A model generated the notes under the pieces. The model ran no database searches and was not told the DNA's origin. It saw only the letters and a program-made list of their open reading frames with translations. DNA of 52,062 bases from Anaerolineaceae bacterium UBA4799 (GTDB taxonomy: Bacteria; Chloroflexota; Anaerolineae; Anaerolineales; Anaerolineaceae), in assembly GCA_002402725.1 (NCBI GenBank), contig DHGL01000013.1:1-52062 (forward strand), in the 5' to 3' direction. A program made the translations under genes and the position numbers. Below, in pieces: positions 33,799 to 43,096 of this stretch; the first letter of the stretch is position 1; every line of letters starts with the position of its first letter.

Positions 33799-34932
33799 CT
33801 AGGCTTCGGTTAGATTGCGCCAGATAAAATCCAGGCAGGTATTTTCTATCCACTTTTCCAATTGCGTAGCAGCGCCATTGAACTGTTTTCTTTGGGTCGC
33901 TTGCTTACCCTGACTAGTATAAAACAAATCCAGGGTAAATAATTCCTCATGCCGGGAACAGTTCAAAGCAAAATAACGCTCACCCGCGTCTGGTTTGAGC
34001 TTTTGCTGAAAAGTAAACGGCTGATCGAGGTGCTCAACTATAAAAACCATATCGCTGGGCTGGTTCAATATTTTAAGGGGCTTTTTTTCTGCATTATAAA
34101 TATAAAGAGTCAGGGATATTCCTTTATTTAATGCGATTTCTTTGATTTTATCCAGAAGAGTGTCCTCATCAAAACCATATACATGTTTTGGGAGGCGCGC
34201 GATTATTTTTTGTTCAACGTCATGAATCATCCTGTCAGCTTCTTGCGGTGAAGCCGCCTTGGATGTAATGCGAATGTCGACACAACCAGGATGGGCGGAG
34301 AGACCCACGGTCGGGTTGCTGAGTGTTTCCAGGTCCGCGATGAGGTCGTCAACCACGGATTCACCAATCCCGCTGGTGTGGATAACCCGAGTCTTGATCA
34401 GTTGACAAAGTGTATACTGTTCTCGCAGCAGTGGTACCACTGACTCCTGGAAAATAGTTTCCATCTCCGCGGGAACACCTGGCAGGCAAACCAACAGTTT
34501 TCCTTGGTCCGCAATGTAGAACGCAGGAGCAGTTCCAACCGGGTTGTGAATGGCGACCGCACTGGCTGGGAGGTAAGCCTGTTTCTGATTATTATCAGAG
34601 GGGATAATTCCCCTGACCTGAAATCTTTGGTAGATTTCCTTCCAGAGGTCAGCATGGAAAATCATCTCAACGTTAAAAGCAATTGCTGCGGCATTACGGG
34701 TCGGGTCGTCTATTGTAGGACCGAGCCCACCAGTGGTGATGACAATATCCGCTCTCGAGAGGCTTTCCCGTATCATGTCGGCGATGCGCAACGGGTTATC
34801 ACCGATAGTGGTAACCCGAAACAGGTCAATGCCGAGTTGGCGCAACTGGCGTGCGAGGTGGCGTGTGTTGGTGTCCTGGATCTCGCCCAGCAGGAGTTCG
34901 GTCCCAATCGTGATGATTTCAGCCTGTGTCAT
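33799..34932 (-). CDS. CinA-like protein with degenerate C-terminal domain
   Basis: 377 aa; SD GGAG 5 nt before ATG 34932. The N-terminal MoCF/COG1058 domain is intact: 'AEIITIGTELLLGEIQDTNT', 'ITTGGLGPTIDDPTRNA', 'NPVGTAPAF', 'LPGVPAEMETI'. In CinA this part hydrolyses ADP-ribose or similar nucleotides. From about residue 255 the start of a PncC (NMN deamidase) domain is still recognisable ('LLDKIKEIALNKGISLTLYI'), but the catalytic 'AESCTGG' segment is replaced by 'YIYNAEKKPLK', and the rest does not match PncC. NMN deamidase activity should be absent. First gene of the operon with the amidohydrolase, glgA and malQ. Confidence 0.85.
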   Translation of the reverse strand: MTQAEIITIGTELLLGEIQDTNTRHLARQLRQLGIDLFRVTTIGDNPLRIADMIRESLSRADIVITTGGLGPTIDDPTRNAAAIAFNVEMIFHADLWKEIYQRFQVRGIIPSDNNQKQAYLPASAVAIHNPVGTAPAFYIADQGKLLVCLPGVPAEMETIFQESVVPLLREQYTLCQLIKTRVIHTSGIGESVVDDLIADLETLSNPTVGLSAHPGCVDIRITSKAASPQEADRMIHDVEQKIIARLPKHVYGFDEDTLLDKIKEIALNKGISLTLYIYNAEKKPLKILNQPSDMVFIVEHLDQPFTFQQKLKPDAGERYFALNCSRHEELFTLDLFYTSQGKQATQRKQFNGAATQLEKWIENTCLDFIWRNLTEA

Positions 34933-34953
34933 CCCAACTCCAGTGAATAAATC

Positions 34954-34959
34954 ATTTTA
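34954..34959 (-). promoter_or_regulatory. Possible extended -10 of the cinA-glgA-malQ transcript
   Basis: Minus-strand TGATAAAAT places a TG one base before TAAAAT, an extended -10 form, 22 nt before the cinA ATG. No clear -35. Confidence 0.35.
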
Positions 34960-35057
34960 TCAGGTTTTAGTGAGTGTCACCGCTAGCAATTTTTCTGGTG
35001 TTGTTACGGTGGGGATAAGGTAGAATTATTTAGTGGATATAAGAGGATAAGGCAGCG

Positions 35058-35432
35058 ATGAAGGACCGGTCACAGCGAATCAAAACCGGGAGATGGGGTG
35101 AAACTACCGCTCTCAATTTTCTTGATAGTAAGGGATATTCCTTGTTGCAGCGAAATTTCAGGTCACCTGATGGTGAAATTGATCTGGTAATGGTCAAGGA
35201 TGGTGAACTCGTATTAGTGGAAGTTAAAACCAGAACCACAAGTGACTTCGGTTTTCCAGAAGAGGCGGTTGATGATGAAAAACTGGAACATATCGAAGCC
35301 GCAGCCGGGTGGTATTTGCTCGAACACGCAGAGTATGAAGATAATTGGCGGTTTGATGTGGTCGCTGTAACCGGAAAACCGGGCTGCGCACCGCCAGAAA
35401 TCAATTGGTTTGTCAATGTCGGCAACATATAA
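35058..35432 (+). CDS. YraN/UPF0102 family putative endonuclease
   Basis: 124 aa; AAGG 5 nt before ATG 35058. Family features: 'KTGRWGETTALNFLDSKGY', 'LLQRNFRSPDGEIDLVM', 'LVLVEVKTRT' (Asp and ExK of a restriction-endonuclease-like fold), and 'RFDVVAV' near the end. The function of YraN is not settled. It overlaps miaA by 17 nt. Confidence 0.9.
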   Translation: MKDRSQRIKTGRWGETTALNFLDSKGYSLLQRNFRSPDGEIDLVMVKDGELVLVEVKTRTTSDFGFPEEAVDDEKLEHIEAAAGWYLLEHAEYEDNWRFDVVAVTGKPGCAPPEINWFVNVGNI

Positions 35433-36369
35433 TCGCAACACCGTTCTGCTAATTGTTGGACCAACTGGGGTCGGAAAAACCAGCCTGGCTATCGAACTGG
35501 CAAAACAAATTAACGGTGAAATTATCTCAGCGGACTCACGCTATTTATACAAAGGGATGGATATTGGTACAGCCAAACCCACAGCCGACCAAATCGCTTC
35601 TGTAACTCACCATCTGATCGACGTTGCCGAACCAGATGAGAACTGGTCTTTAGCGCGGTTTGTGGAAAAAACGCTTGAACTGATCGATGAAATTCATAAT
35701 CGCAAGCGTATCCCCATTATTAGCGGAGGAACCGGGCAATATATTCGAGCACTGACAGAAGGTTGGAAGATTCCTGAATTTGATGCGGACCAAAATTTGA
35801 GGAAAGTCTTGTACCAATGGGGAGAAGAAATCGGTACGCAAGGATTGCATGAAAAACTCAGGGTCATTGATGAGGCAGCGGCAGATAATATCGACGCCAG
35901 CAATATGCGTAGGACAATTCGCGCGCTGGAGGTGATTTTCGCGACTGGAAAACGATTCTCTGATTTACGTCGTAAAGACGGTCCTGCCCATAAATATTGG
36001 ATCATTGGACTAAGCCTGGAGCGGGAAGAACTGTACAAAAGAGTGGATACAAGGATCGATCAAATGATTACACAAGGTTTAGAAGACGAAGTAAGAACCT
36101 TACTCACCAGAGGTTATAGTGTTGATCTACCCGCGATGTCAGCCATTGGATACCGTGAGATGATCCGCTTTATCCATAAGGAAATTGATATAGAAACTGC
36201 CAGGGTGCTCATGCGCAGGAATACGCGACACCTGGTAAGGCGCCAGGCTAATTGGTTCAAATCAAGCAACCCTGAGATTCACTGGTACGCTGTTAATGAT
36301 AATACTTTAGACCAGGTTTTAAACGACCTCTCAGGCGCAGGAATTGGAATAGCAAATGTTCAAAAATAA
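35416..36369 (+). CDS. miaA: tRNA dimethylallyltransferase
   Basis: 317 aa from ATG 35416 inside yraN; TTG 35410 is also possible, and neither has a clear SD, so coupling to yraN translation is likely. P-loop 'LIVGPTGVGKTSLA', 'ISADSRYLYKGMDIGTAKPT', 'ISGGTGQYIRAL', and the C-terminal 'AIGYREMIRF' and 'RRNTRHLVRRQANWFK'. It adds an isopentenyl group to A37 of tRNAs reading UNN codons. Confidence 0.95.
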   Translation: MSATYNRNTVLLIVGPTGVGKTSLAIELAKQINGEIISADSRYLYKGMDIGTAKPTADQIASVTHHLIDVAEPDENWSLARFVEKTLELIDEIHNRKRIPIISGGTGQYIRALTEGWKIPEFDADQNLRKVLYQWGEEIGTQGLHEKLRVIDEAAADNIDASNMRRTIRALEVIFATGKRFSDLRRKDGPAHKYWIIGLSLEREELYKRVDTRIDQMITQGLEDEVRTLLTRGYSVDLPAMSAIGYREMIRFIHKEIDIETARVLMRRNTRHLVRRQANWFKSSNPEIHWYAVNDNTLDQVLNDLSGAGIGIANVQK

Positions 36370-37975
36370 ACCCTGGCTAAGAAGTTATGACAAAGGAGTG
36401 CCGTCTTCCCTAAATTACCAGAATATTTGTGTCCACGATTACCTTGAGGTGCAAGCAAGAACATATCCAGATAGAACCGCGATCATCTATGGTGAAAGCA
36501 GTGTCAATTATCAGTGTCTGCACCAACTGGTGAAGGATTTCTCTAATCAGTTGATGTACTCAGGTCTTGAACCCGGGGACAGGGTAGGAATTTGCCTGCC
36601 GAATACAACAGGTTTCGTGGTCGCATTCTTTGGGGTATTGATGGCCGGGGGTGTGGTGGTAGCGATGAACCCGTTGTTTCCGAAAAGAGAATTGGAATTC
36701 CAGGTCAAAACCGCGAAAGTGAAACTGGTCATCACGAACCACAATAAAGTAGAGGAATTTCGGTCGATGGAATTACTAGAAAAACCAGAGGTGTTTCAAA
36801 TTTCAGATTCATTCGACCTGACAGGATGCACGGACAGGAATCCTTCATCCATGCAGAGAACGGTTGAATTCTGCTCGCAAGTTCAATTTCCCGCACTCAA
36901 TTCATCAGCGCCTGCAGTGCTGCAATTCAGCGGTGGCACCACTGGAATACCCAAGCTGGCTATTGGAACCCACAAGAACCTTGTAGCTAATGTTACCCAA
37001 TTCAGAAGCTGGTTGGTCAACCTAAAGGATGGTCAGGAAACCTACCTGGTTGCCATCCCCTTGTACCATGTGTACGGGTTAGTATTGGGGTTGTTATTGG
37101 GAGTTGCTACCGGGGCAACGCTGGTATTGCTGGAGAATCCGGGTGATGTGGACGAAATGTTGCATTCTATATCTAAATACCCGATAAGTTATTTTCCTGC
37201 AGTACCATCCATATTCAATCTCATCAATAATCACCCGGATGTCATCAGAGGTGAATACAGTATGGACCGTATAAAAGCCTGCATCTCTGGTTCTGCCCCG
37301 CTACTGCGGTCGGTTCGTGAGGGTTTTGAAAAACTTACAGGTGGCTCTCTTGTGGAAGGATATGGGCTCTCAGAAGCACCTACAGCCACGCATTGCAACC
37401 CTATTTTAGGTGAGAAGCGTGCAGGTTCAATCGGGTTACCCTTGCCCGATGTGGATTGCAGGATCGTCAGCCTTGAAAACGACCAGGTGGATTTACCCCT
37501 GGGTGAAGAAGGGGAACTCTTAGTTCGTGGTCCACAAGTAATGTCAGGATACTTTAACAACCAGCAAGAAAGCGCACTTATGCTGGCTGGTAACTGGTTA
37601 CACACCGGCGACGTTGCCAGGATGGATGCTGAGGGTTATTTTTACCTTTCTGGTAGAACCAAAGACCTGATCAAAGTGCATGGTATGCAGGTTTGGCCAT
37701 CAGAGGTTGAAGGAGTGATAAGTCAACACCCATTAGTAAAAGAATGCGCGGTAGCCGGGGTGCCTGATGATAAAAGCGGGGAGCGGGTGAAAGCCTGGTT
37801 GGTCTTACAGACTGATAAAGTGATAACGCTCGAGGAAGTCCGTCAATTCTGCCGGGGGAAGCTGGCGGCATATAAGATTCCCGCAGCAGTGACCATTTGT
37901 ACTTCATTACCCAAAACATCTGTTGGCAAGGTGCTGAGGCGGGAACTGATCAGGGAGCATATTGAACGAAAATGA
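36356..37975 (+). CDS. Acyl-CoA ligase (AMP-dependent synthetase)
   Basis: 539 aa; ATG 36356 overlaps the end of miaA by 14 nt. ANL superfamily motifs: P-loop-like 'LQFSGGTTGIPKLAIGTH', 'YGLSEAPTATHCNP', 'LHTGDVARMDAEGYFYLSGR', hinge 'KDLIKVHGMQVWPSEVE', and the C-terminal catalytic Lys in 'SLPKTSVGKVLRREL'. It activates a carboxylic acid, probably a fatty acid, to its CoA thioester with ATP. The thiolase about 32 kb away is not linked. Confidence 0.92.
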   Translation: MFKNKPWLRSYDKGVPSSLNYQNICVHDYLEVQARTYPDRTAIIYGESSVNYQCLHQLVKDFSNQLMYSGLEPGDRVGICLPNTTGFVVAFFGVLMAGGVVVAMNPLFPKRELEFQVKTAKVKLVITNHNKVEEFRSMELLEKPEVFQISDSFDLTGCTDRNPSSMQRTVEFCSQVQFPALNSSAPAVLQFSGGTTGIPKLAIGTHKNLVANVTQFRSWLVNLKDGQETYLVAIPLYHVYGLVLGLLLGVATGATLVLLENPGDVDEMLHSISKYPISYFPAVPSIFNLINNHPDVIRGEYSMDRIKACISGSAPLLRSVREGFEKLTGGSLVEGYGLSEAPTATHCNPILGEKRAGSIGLPLPDVDCRIVSLENDQVDLPLGEEGELLVRGPQVMSGYFNNQQESALMLAGNWLHTGDVARMDAEGYFYLSGRTKDLIKVHGMQVWPSEVEGVISQHPLVKECAVAGVPDDKSGERVKAWLVLQTDKVITLEEVRQFCRGKLAAYKIPAAVTICTSLPKTSVGKVLRRELIREHIERK

Positions 37976-37978
37976 AAA

Positions 37979-37994
37979 GGGAGCTTGCGCTCCC
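37979..37994. terminator. Hairpin between the acyl-CoA ligase gene and ftsH
   Basis: GGGAGC/GCTCCC (37979-37984, 37989-37994) with loop TTGC. It is flanked by TTTTCATTTT on the minus strand and TCATTTC on the plus strand, and so probably serves both convergent genes. Confidence 0.65.
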
Positions 37995-37999
37995 TCATT

Positions 38000-39862
38000 T
38001 CAATTGTGATTGATCTCTGGAGTTCCGGAATGGTGCGATACGGGGGGCGGGAAGATCTTTTCAAACTCGTCACGCGAGAGCGTTTCAACCTCAAGCAGGC
38101 GATTGGCGACGTCCTCGAGTTCTTTGCGGTAGGTGGTCAAAATGGATTTTGCCTGGTTATAGGCATCGTTGACCAAATCGCGCACTTCCTTGTCAATCTT
38201 CTCAGCAACTAATTCAGAATAATCGCGCTGTTCAGAGATTTCCCTACCCAGGAATATTAATTCCTCCTTCTGACCATAAACCATAGGTCCAAGTTCAGTG
38301 CTCATTCCCAGACGGGTGACCATATTGCGGGCGAGCTGGGTGACGCGTTCAATGTCATTAGATGCGCCAGAAGTGATGTCGTCAAATACAATTTCTTCTG
38401 CCGCGCGGCCGCCAAGCAGACCAACCATTTCGGCGATCAACTTCTTGCGGGGTATCAACGTACGGTCATCCATCGGTAACGCGATGGTATAACCGGCTGC
38501 CATACCGCGCGCGATAATGGAAACCTTTTGCACCAGGTCAGCTTCAGGTAGTGCGTTCATTACTACGGCGTGACCGGCTTCATGGAATGCCACAATGCGT
38601 TTTTCCTCTTTACTGATTAAACGGCTTTTACGTTCGGGACCGGCGATAACCCGCTCTATGGATTCTTCGAATTCAGCCTGACCGATGCTTTTTTTATTGC
38701 GTCGAGCGGCCAAAATAGCGGCTTCGTTTACCAGGTTTTCAATATCCGCGCCTACAAAGCCGGGTGTCGCCTTGCCTAACACAGATAAGTCCACCTCAGG
38801 ATCAACTGGTTTGCCTTTGATGTGAACCTTAAGAATCGCTTCGCGACCCCGTACATCCGGGCGGTCAAGAACCACGCGCCGGTCAAAACGACCGGGTCGC
38901 AGCAGTGCCGGGTCGAGGATGTCAGGCCGGTTGGTAGCGGCAATGATAATGATGTTTGTATCGGTATCAAACCCGTCCATTTCGACCAGCATTTGGTTGA
39001 GCGTTTGCTCTCTTTCATCATGAGAGCCGCCAAGACCAGCACCGCGTTGACGACCCACCGCGTCAATTTCATCCACAAACACGATACACGGGGAATTCTT
39101 TTTCGCCTGGTCGAAAAGGTCTCTTACACGGCTGGCGCCTACACCGACGAACATTTCGACGAATTCCGAGCCAGAAATCGAAAAGAAAGGAACGCCGGCT
39201 TCACCCGAAACTGCTTTTGCGAGCAAAGTCTTACCGGTTCCAGGGGGACCGACAAGCAAAACACCCTTGGGGATGCGCGCACCCAGGGCGACAAACTTCT
39301 GTGGTTCCCGCAAGAATTCAACAACCTCTTTCAACTCTTCCAAGGACTCTTCGATGCCCGCTACATCCGAGAAGGTCACTGTAGGGTGATCTCCTGTGAA
39401 CATGCGCGCACGCGATTTACCAAATGACATGGCTGCGTTATTGCTCCCCTGAGCCTGACGGAAAATGAAGAAGAAGGCACCGCCAAACAGCAAGAAGGGG
39501 AGAATGTAAAACAACGCGTTTAGAATCCCTGCGAAAGCTCCGGGTGATTTGACCTCAATTTTGATCCCTTTTTGGGGGTTGAGATCTTCAGGTGAGACCC
39601 CAAGAGCAAGCAACTGTTCCACCAAAGTGGTTTCTGTTTCCTTGGTGGAAGTTTTTTCGTCACCAGAGTTCATAATGATCGTGAGTTCGTTTTCTTCTTC
39701 AATGATCCTGGCAACACTGCCTTTTTTTACTTCATCGGCTAACTGGTTGATTGTGAGTACACTGTCTGTTGTATTCCCGCGATTCAAAGAGAACATCACC
39801 AATAGGATGATCGATGCAAAGAGGAGTAAATAGACAAGGTACGATGGATTTTTAGGTTTCAC
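38000..39862 (-). CDS. ftsH: ATP-dependent zinc metalloprotease FtsH
   Basis: 620 aa from GTG 39862, with SD GGAG 6 nt upstream. Two membrane segments ('[19 protein letters not shown]' near 9-27 and '[18 protein letters not shown]' near 117-134) flank a small external domain. Then the AAA+ module: Walker A '[20 protein letters not shown]', Walker B '[12 protein letters not shown]', SRH '[20 protein letters not shown]'. The zinc site is 'HEAGHAVV'. It degrades misassembled membrane proteins and short-lived regulators. Confidence 0.97.
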   Translation of the reverse strand: MKPKNPSYLVYLLLFASIILLVMFSLNRGNTTDSVLTINQLADEVKKGSVARIIEEENELTIIMNSGDEKTSTKETETTLVEQLLALGVSPEDLNPQKGIKIEVKSPGAFAGILNALFYILPFLLFGGAFFFIFRQAQGSNNAAMSFGKSRARMFTGDHPTVTFSDVAGIEESLEELKEVVEFLREPQKFVALGARIPKGVLLVGPPGTGKTLLAKAVSGEAGVPFFSISGSEFVEMFVGVGASRVRDLFDQAKKNSPCIVFVDEIDAVGRQRGAGLGGSHDEREQTLNQMLVEMDGFDTDTNIIIIAATNRPDILDPALLRPGRFDRRVVLDRPDVRGREAILKVHIKGKPVDPEVDLSVLGKATPGFVGADIENLVNEAAILAARRNKKSIGQAEFEESIERVIAGPERKSRLISKEEKRIVAFHEAGHAVVMNALPEADLVQKVSIIARGMAAGYTIALPMDDRTLIPRKKLIAEMVGLLGGRAAEEIVFDDITSGASNDIERVTQLARNMVTRLGMSTELGPMVYGQKEELIFLGREISEQRDYSELVAEKIDKEVRDLVNDAYNQAKSILTTYRKELEDVANRLLEVETLSRDEFEKIFPPPVSHHSGTPEINHN

Positions 39863-39896
39863 AAGCTACTCCAAAATAATCTATATAACTACAGAG

Positions 39897-39925
39897 ATTA
39901 TACCAATGCTTAATCAACATTTCAG
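39897..39925 (-). promoter_or_regulatory. ftsH promoter
   Basis: On the minus strand CTGAAA (39920-39925), 17-bp spacer, TATAAT (39897-39902), 34 nt before the ftsH GTG. Apart from this, 39863-40039 holds nothing recognisable. Confidence 0.55.
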
Positions 39926-40039
39926 AGAATGGAAGGTAAAAATCGAAAGATTAATAGATTTCTAATAATGGATTTCTATCTAGAATTGACAGCGAGCAAA
40001 ACCACATGAATGTGCAAATTCGAGTTGAATGACTCACTA

Positions 40040-40369
40040 CTATTCGTTGGGGTCAGAAAAAACCAGTTCGTGACACTGACCACATCCGATATGTGGTTGC
40101 TCAACCTTAGTTTTTGAAAGATGGCAATAGGCTATTACCACTACATATCGTTTTAAGAACCCAAGCCGCCTTTTTATTACCGCGGTTAGTTGCATATTTT
40201 CACAAGCATTTGCGCGTTTTATGGAGGGCACAGGACAGGTTTGGCAAAGGTCAGCAGTCCAATGGCGTGGAGGAGGGGCGTTGCCAATCAAACGGCATTC
40301 CTCGAGATTTCTCCCGCGGTAGTAATCACCATAAAAATAAGGACACTCAGTTCCTGCAGGTGTGCGCAT
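40040..40369 (-). CDS. Small Cys-rich protein, conserved-looking, function unknown
   Basis: 109 aa; GAGAG just before ATG 40369. Eight cysteines are arranged as 'TECPYF', 'EECRL', 'LCQTCPVP', 'NACENM', 'AYCH', 'GCGQCHEL', strongly suggesting a zinc or Fe-S binding protein. The even spacing of Cys, Pro and Gly and the good ribosome site argue that it is real despite its size. It lies 53 nt downstream of efp on the same strand and is followed by ftsH, which has its own promoter. I do not recognise a named family; I recall similar 'CPVP...GCGxCH' proteins from Chloroflexota, but I cannot check this. Confidence 0.7.
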   Translation of the reverse strand: MRTPAGTECPYFYGDYYRGRNLEECRLIGNAPPPRHWTADLCQTCPVPSIKRANACENMQLTAVIKRRLGFLKRYVVVIAYCHLSKTKVEQPHIGCGQCHELVFSDPNE

Positions 40370-40422
40370 ATTCTCTCAAACAGAATGCCTGGTCCAAACA
40401 TTGATCGGGCAAGGTGTACGCA

Positions 40423-40980
40423 TCAGACCCTGGTTACGTACTCGCCAGTGCGTGTATCCACGCGGATAGTGTCACCGGTTTGAACGAAATATGGAACACC
40501 AACTTCCAAACCGGTTTCCGTGACGACTTTTTTGGTTACACCAGTGGCGGTATCGCCTTTAACAGCCGGTTCGGCAAAGGTAACTGCAAGGTCGACAGTG
40601 GTAGGAAGTTCGATGTCAATTGGCTCGTTTTCAAAGAAGGTCAGTTTTACTTCCATTTCAGGTTTTAAAAATCCGGCGTAATCACCAATAACCGAACCTG
40701 GGATAGCGGGTTGTTCGTAAGTCTCCAGGTCCATGAAGTGATAAATCTCGCCATCGTTATACAGGTACTGGACATTGTGAAAATCCAGCCGCACATCCTT
40801 AATACGCTCACCGGATGTGAATGTTTTTTCCAATGAGTTACCTTTGCGAAGGTCACGTGCTTTGATGCGGATGGTGGCGTTGCCGCGACCGGGTTTGTTA
40901 AAGGAATACTCCATCACGCGATAAAGATTGCCATCCATTTCAAAAATCACGCCTTTACGTAAATCATTTACATCGATCAT
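40423..40980 (-). CDS. efp: Translation elongation factor P
   Basis: 185 aa, full length. It begins 'MIDVNDLRKGVIFEMDGNLY'; all three domains are visible ('LEKTFTSGERI', 'YHFMDLETYEQ', then 'VPYFVQTGDTIRVDTRTGEY' at the end). The loop that reaches the peptidyl-tRNA reads 'NKPGRGNA', placing Arg32 at the tip where many bacteria have a lysine. EF-P relieves stalling at polyproline; this would suit a genome with many Thr/Pro-rich linkers. Confidence 0.97.
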   Translation of the reverse strand: MIDVNDLRKGVIFEMDGNLYRVMEYSFNKPGRGNATIRIKARDLRKGNSLEKTFTSGERIKDVRLDFHNVQYLYNDGEIYHFMDLETYEQPAIPGSVIGDYAGFLKPEMEVKLTFFENEPIDIELPTTVDLAVTFAEPAVKGDTATGVTKKVVTETGLEVGVPYFVQTGDTIRVDTRTGEYVTRV

Positions 40981-41018
40981 TAAGAATACCTCTTTTCAAC
41001 TTCAAATTTAACCTTGAA

Positions 41019-41047
41019 ATTATAGCCTAGCCAGGTATGAATGGCAA
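41019..41047 (-). promoter_or_regulatory. efp promoter
   Basis: On the minus strand TTGCCA (41042-41047), 17-bp spacer, TATAAT (41019-41024), 39 nt before the efp ATG. It is the best sigma70-type match in the window. Confidence 0.75.
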
Positions 41048-41055
41048 GGAAAATG

Positions 41056-41098
41056 GGGAAAACGGGTGTGAGGGAAAACGGGCGTGATTACCCGTTTT
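41056..41098 (-). terminator. Terminator of the SDR operon with tandem repeat
   Basis: AAAACGGG (41075-41082) pairs with CCCGTTTT (41091-41098); read leftward the stem ends in TTTTCCC. The upstream arm lies in the last codons of the SDR gene. The downstream arm sits in a tandem 16-nt duplication, 41056-41071 and 41072-41087, differing at one base. Confidence 0.55.
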
Positions 41099-41906
41099 GC
41101 TGTGTCTTTTTCATGCGTTTGAGTAAAAGTGGACCCACCTGATCGATGATAAATGAGAATAACACTTCAAGCAGCGGTGAGAATACCATGTAGAAGGGAA
41201 CATAAATAACCTTCCTGGGAATCTTTACCGCGCTCCATATTGCCTTCGCTACGCGCTCAGAAGGAATGGCGAATCTCTCGGCGGGGATTGGCCCACCGTT
41301 TGGCAGGTTACGAGCAGCGTCAAAAAACTCAGATTTTACCGGACCGGCACGGATGATGGTTATGTTTACACCCGATTGTTTTAATTCACGGTGAGTGGAG
41401 GTTGTAAACGCATCCAGGTAAGCTTTCGAGGCGGAATAGACTGCGATTCCCTGTTCATTCAATTTTCCAGCTATGGAACCAATGTTGATCACACAACCGT
41501 ATTTATTCATAACCATGGATGGCAGGAATAGAAGGGTCATATGTGTGGCCGCCACGATATTCAAATCGATAATGTTTCTGGAGATTGTCCAGGGCATCTC
41601 GTAGAAGTAGCCGTACCAGGCCAATCCGGCATTGTTCACGAGTATGTCTGGTGTTAAGTTGGATTTTTTCATTTCATCAAATAATCGCAACCGCTCGGAT
41701 TCCCGCGACAAGTCTGCCTGGATTATGGTTGCCCTACCGCCTGAAGAGGTGATTTTTTCTTCAATTTCCTGCAGACGCTCAAATCGGCGGGCGGTGAGGA
41801 CGACATGGACCCCTTTTTGGGCAAAGAGAAGGGCTGTAGCAGCGCCAATGCCGCTGGAAGCACCCGTGATTAACGCAATCCTGGGGTTATCAATGATTAT
41901 TGGCAT
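41088..41906 (-). CDS. Short-chain dehydrogenase/reductase
   Basis: 272 aa. Classical SDR: cofactor motif 'ALITGASSGIGAATALLFAQ', 'NNAG' in 'DILVNNAGLAWYGY', catalytic Ser region 'GCVINIGSIAG', and YxxxK in 'AVYSASKAYLDAF'. Arg residues after the second strand ('LTARRFERLQ') favour NADP(H). The C-terminus has a hydrophobic stretch ('FYMVFSPLLEVLFSFIIDQV') that may attach it to the membrane. It lies 7 nt downstream of the epimerase-like gene. Substrate unknown. Confidence 0.9.
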   Translation of the reverse strand: MPIIIDNPRIALITGASSGIGAATALLFAQKGVHVVLTARRFERLQEIEEKITSSGGRATIIQADLSRESERLRLFDEMKKSNLTPDILVNNAGLAWYGYFYEMPWTISRNIIDLNIVAATHMTLLFLPSMVMNKYGCVINIGSIAGKLNEQGIAVYSASKAYLDAFTTSTHRELKQSGVNITIIRAGPVKSEFFDAARNLPNGGPIPAERFAIPSERVAKAIWSAVKIPRKVIYVPFYMVFSPLLEVLFSFIIDQVGPLLLKRMKKTQQNG

Positions 41907-41913
41907 TTGGGGG

Positions 41914-42918
41914 TCAGTGTTTGGTCGATTTTGTCTTGCGCTTGACCGGGTTTTGTGTCCACCAGTTTATGGTATCGCAAATTGTTTCCCTGGTCGTGCG
42001 TGGGATATAACCGAGGGTTTGGCGCGCTTTTGCGTTGCTGATAACAGCATTGCTTTGTAGGGTTTCAATGCTGTACCTGGTAAATTTTGGCTTGGTGCGG
42101 GTTATTTTGTAATACAGTTCCGCAAAATTGGCGAAAAAACGTGCCAGTCTCACTGGTATATTCACCAGGCGTGATTTTACTGAGAAGAGCTCTTTTACGA
42201 GGTTCCACAGGTCAGAAACTCGGATTAATTCACCTGAGAGGATGTACAGTTGACCAATTTTCCCTTTTTCCCGCGCCTGGATCATCCCCAGCACGACGTC
42301 GCGGACATCAACGAAATCGTAGCTTCCATTGATCATGTAATTGACCTTCTTCAGCATCCAGCTGTTCATCAACTCTCCGAGTTCAGATCCTTTGTAGTCA
42401 AATGGTCCGATCACCCCTGTAGGGCAAACGATGACCGCCGGCAATCCTTCTTTGACCTTCTGCAGAACTAAAAGCGTGGCCTCGGCTTTTGACCGATCAT
42501 ATGCGGCGACATTGAAACTCGGGTCGATGGGGGTCGTTTCATCAATGACCATACCGTGCGGGATGCGCCTAAAAGCGTGTATGGAACTTGTATAAATGAA
42601 TTTCCGTACGCCGGCTTTCATGGCAGCGTCGATCATGTTTCGGGTGCCTTCAACATTTACTTCATGCACGAACTCATCCTGACCAGATGAGATTGATATT
42701 ATCCCCGCGAGGTGAAACACAGTATCAATCCCAGCAACTGCCGTTGCCAGGCATTGAGAATCGAGAATGTTTCCAAAATGGATATCCAGGTTAAGCCCAT
42801 CGATAGGTGCCAGGTCTTCCTCCGGGAGCACCAGAACACGTACTGCTTCACCGCGGTTGAGCAATTCTCTCACCAGGACATTGCCGATATGCCCGGTCGC
42901 GCCGGTAACCAGATTCAT
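41914..42918 (-). CDS. NAD-dependent epimerase/dehydratase (extended SDR)
   Basis: 334 aa; SD GGAGG 8 nt before ATG 42918. N-terminal 'NLVTGATGHIGNVLVRELL' (GxxGxxG), 'DTVFHLAGIIS', 'FIYTSSIHAF', and the active-site 'YDRSKAEAT'. Such proteins act on nucleotide sugars, dihydroflavonols or sterol-like ketones; 'NVEGTRNMIDAAMKAGVRKF' fits the dihydroflavonol-reductase-like group. It forms an operon with the SDR gene downstream. Confidence 0.88.
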   Translation of the reverse strand: MNLVTGATGHIGNVLVRELLNRGEAVRVLVLPEEDLAPIDGLNLDIHFGNILDSQCLATAVAGIDTVFHLAGIISISSGQDEFVHEVNVEGTRNMIDAAMKAGVRKFIYTSSIHAFRRIPHGMVIDETTPIDPSFNVAAYDRSKAEATLLVLQKVKEGLPAVIVCPTGVIGPFDYKGSELGELMNSWMLKKVNYMINGSYDFVDVRDVVLGMIQAREKGKIGQLYILSGELIRVSDLWNLVKELFSVKSRLVNIPVRLARFFANFAELYYKITRTKPKFTRYSIETLQSNAVISNAKARQTLGYIPRTTRETICDTINWWTQNPVKRKTKSTKH

Positions 42919-43096
42919 CTAATAAACCTCCAGGAAAGTATCAAGGCATTGAATACAGGTATGTTTCGCACGAAAACCCCACATAAGGCGTTGATTCATA
43001 AAATTGAAAAACCAGCCAAGTTAGATTACTTTGATTCTATTCGCATGAGCAACATTCGGGATGTGACGTAAGTTAGATAACAGGTCATATTTAATC

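Noticed and set aside
38822..39427. 201-codon plus-strand open frame
   Set aside because: Antisense to the AAA+ module of ftsH.
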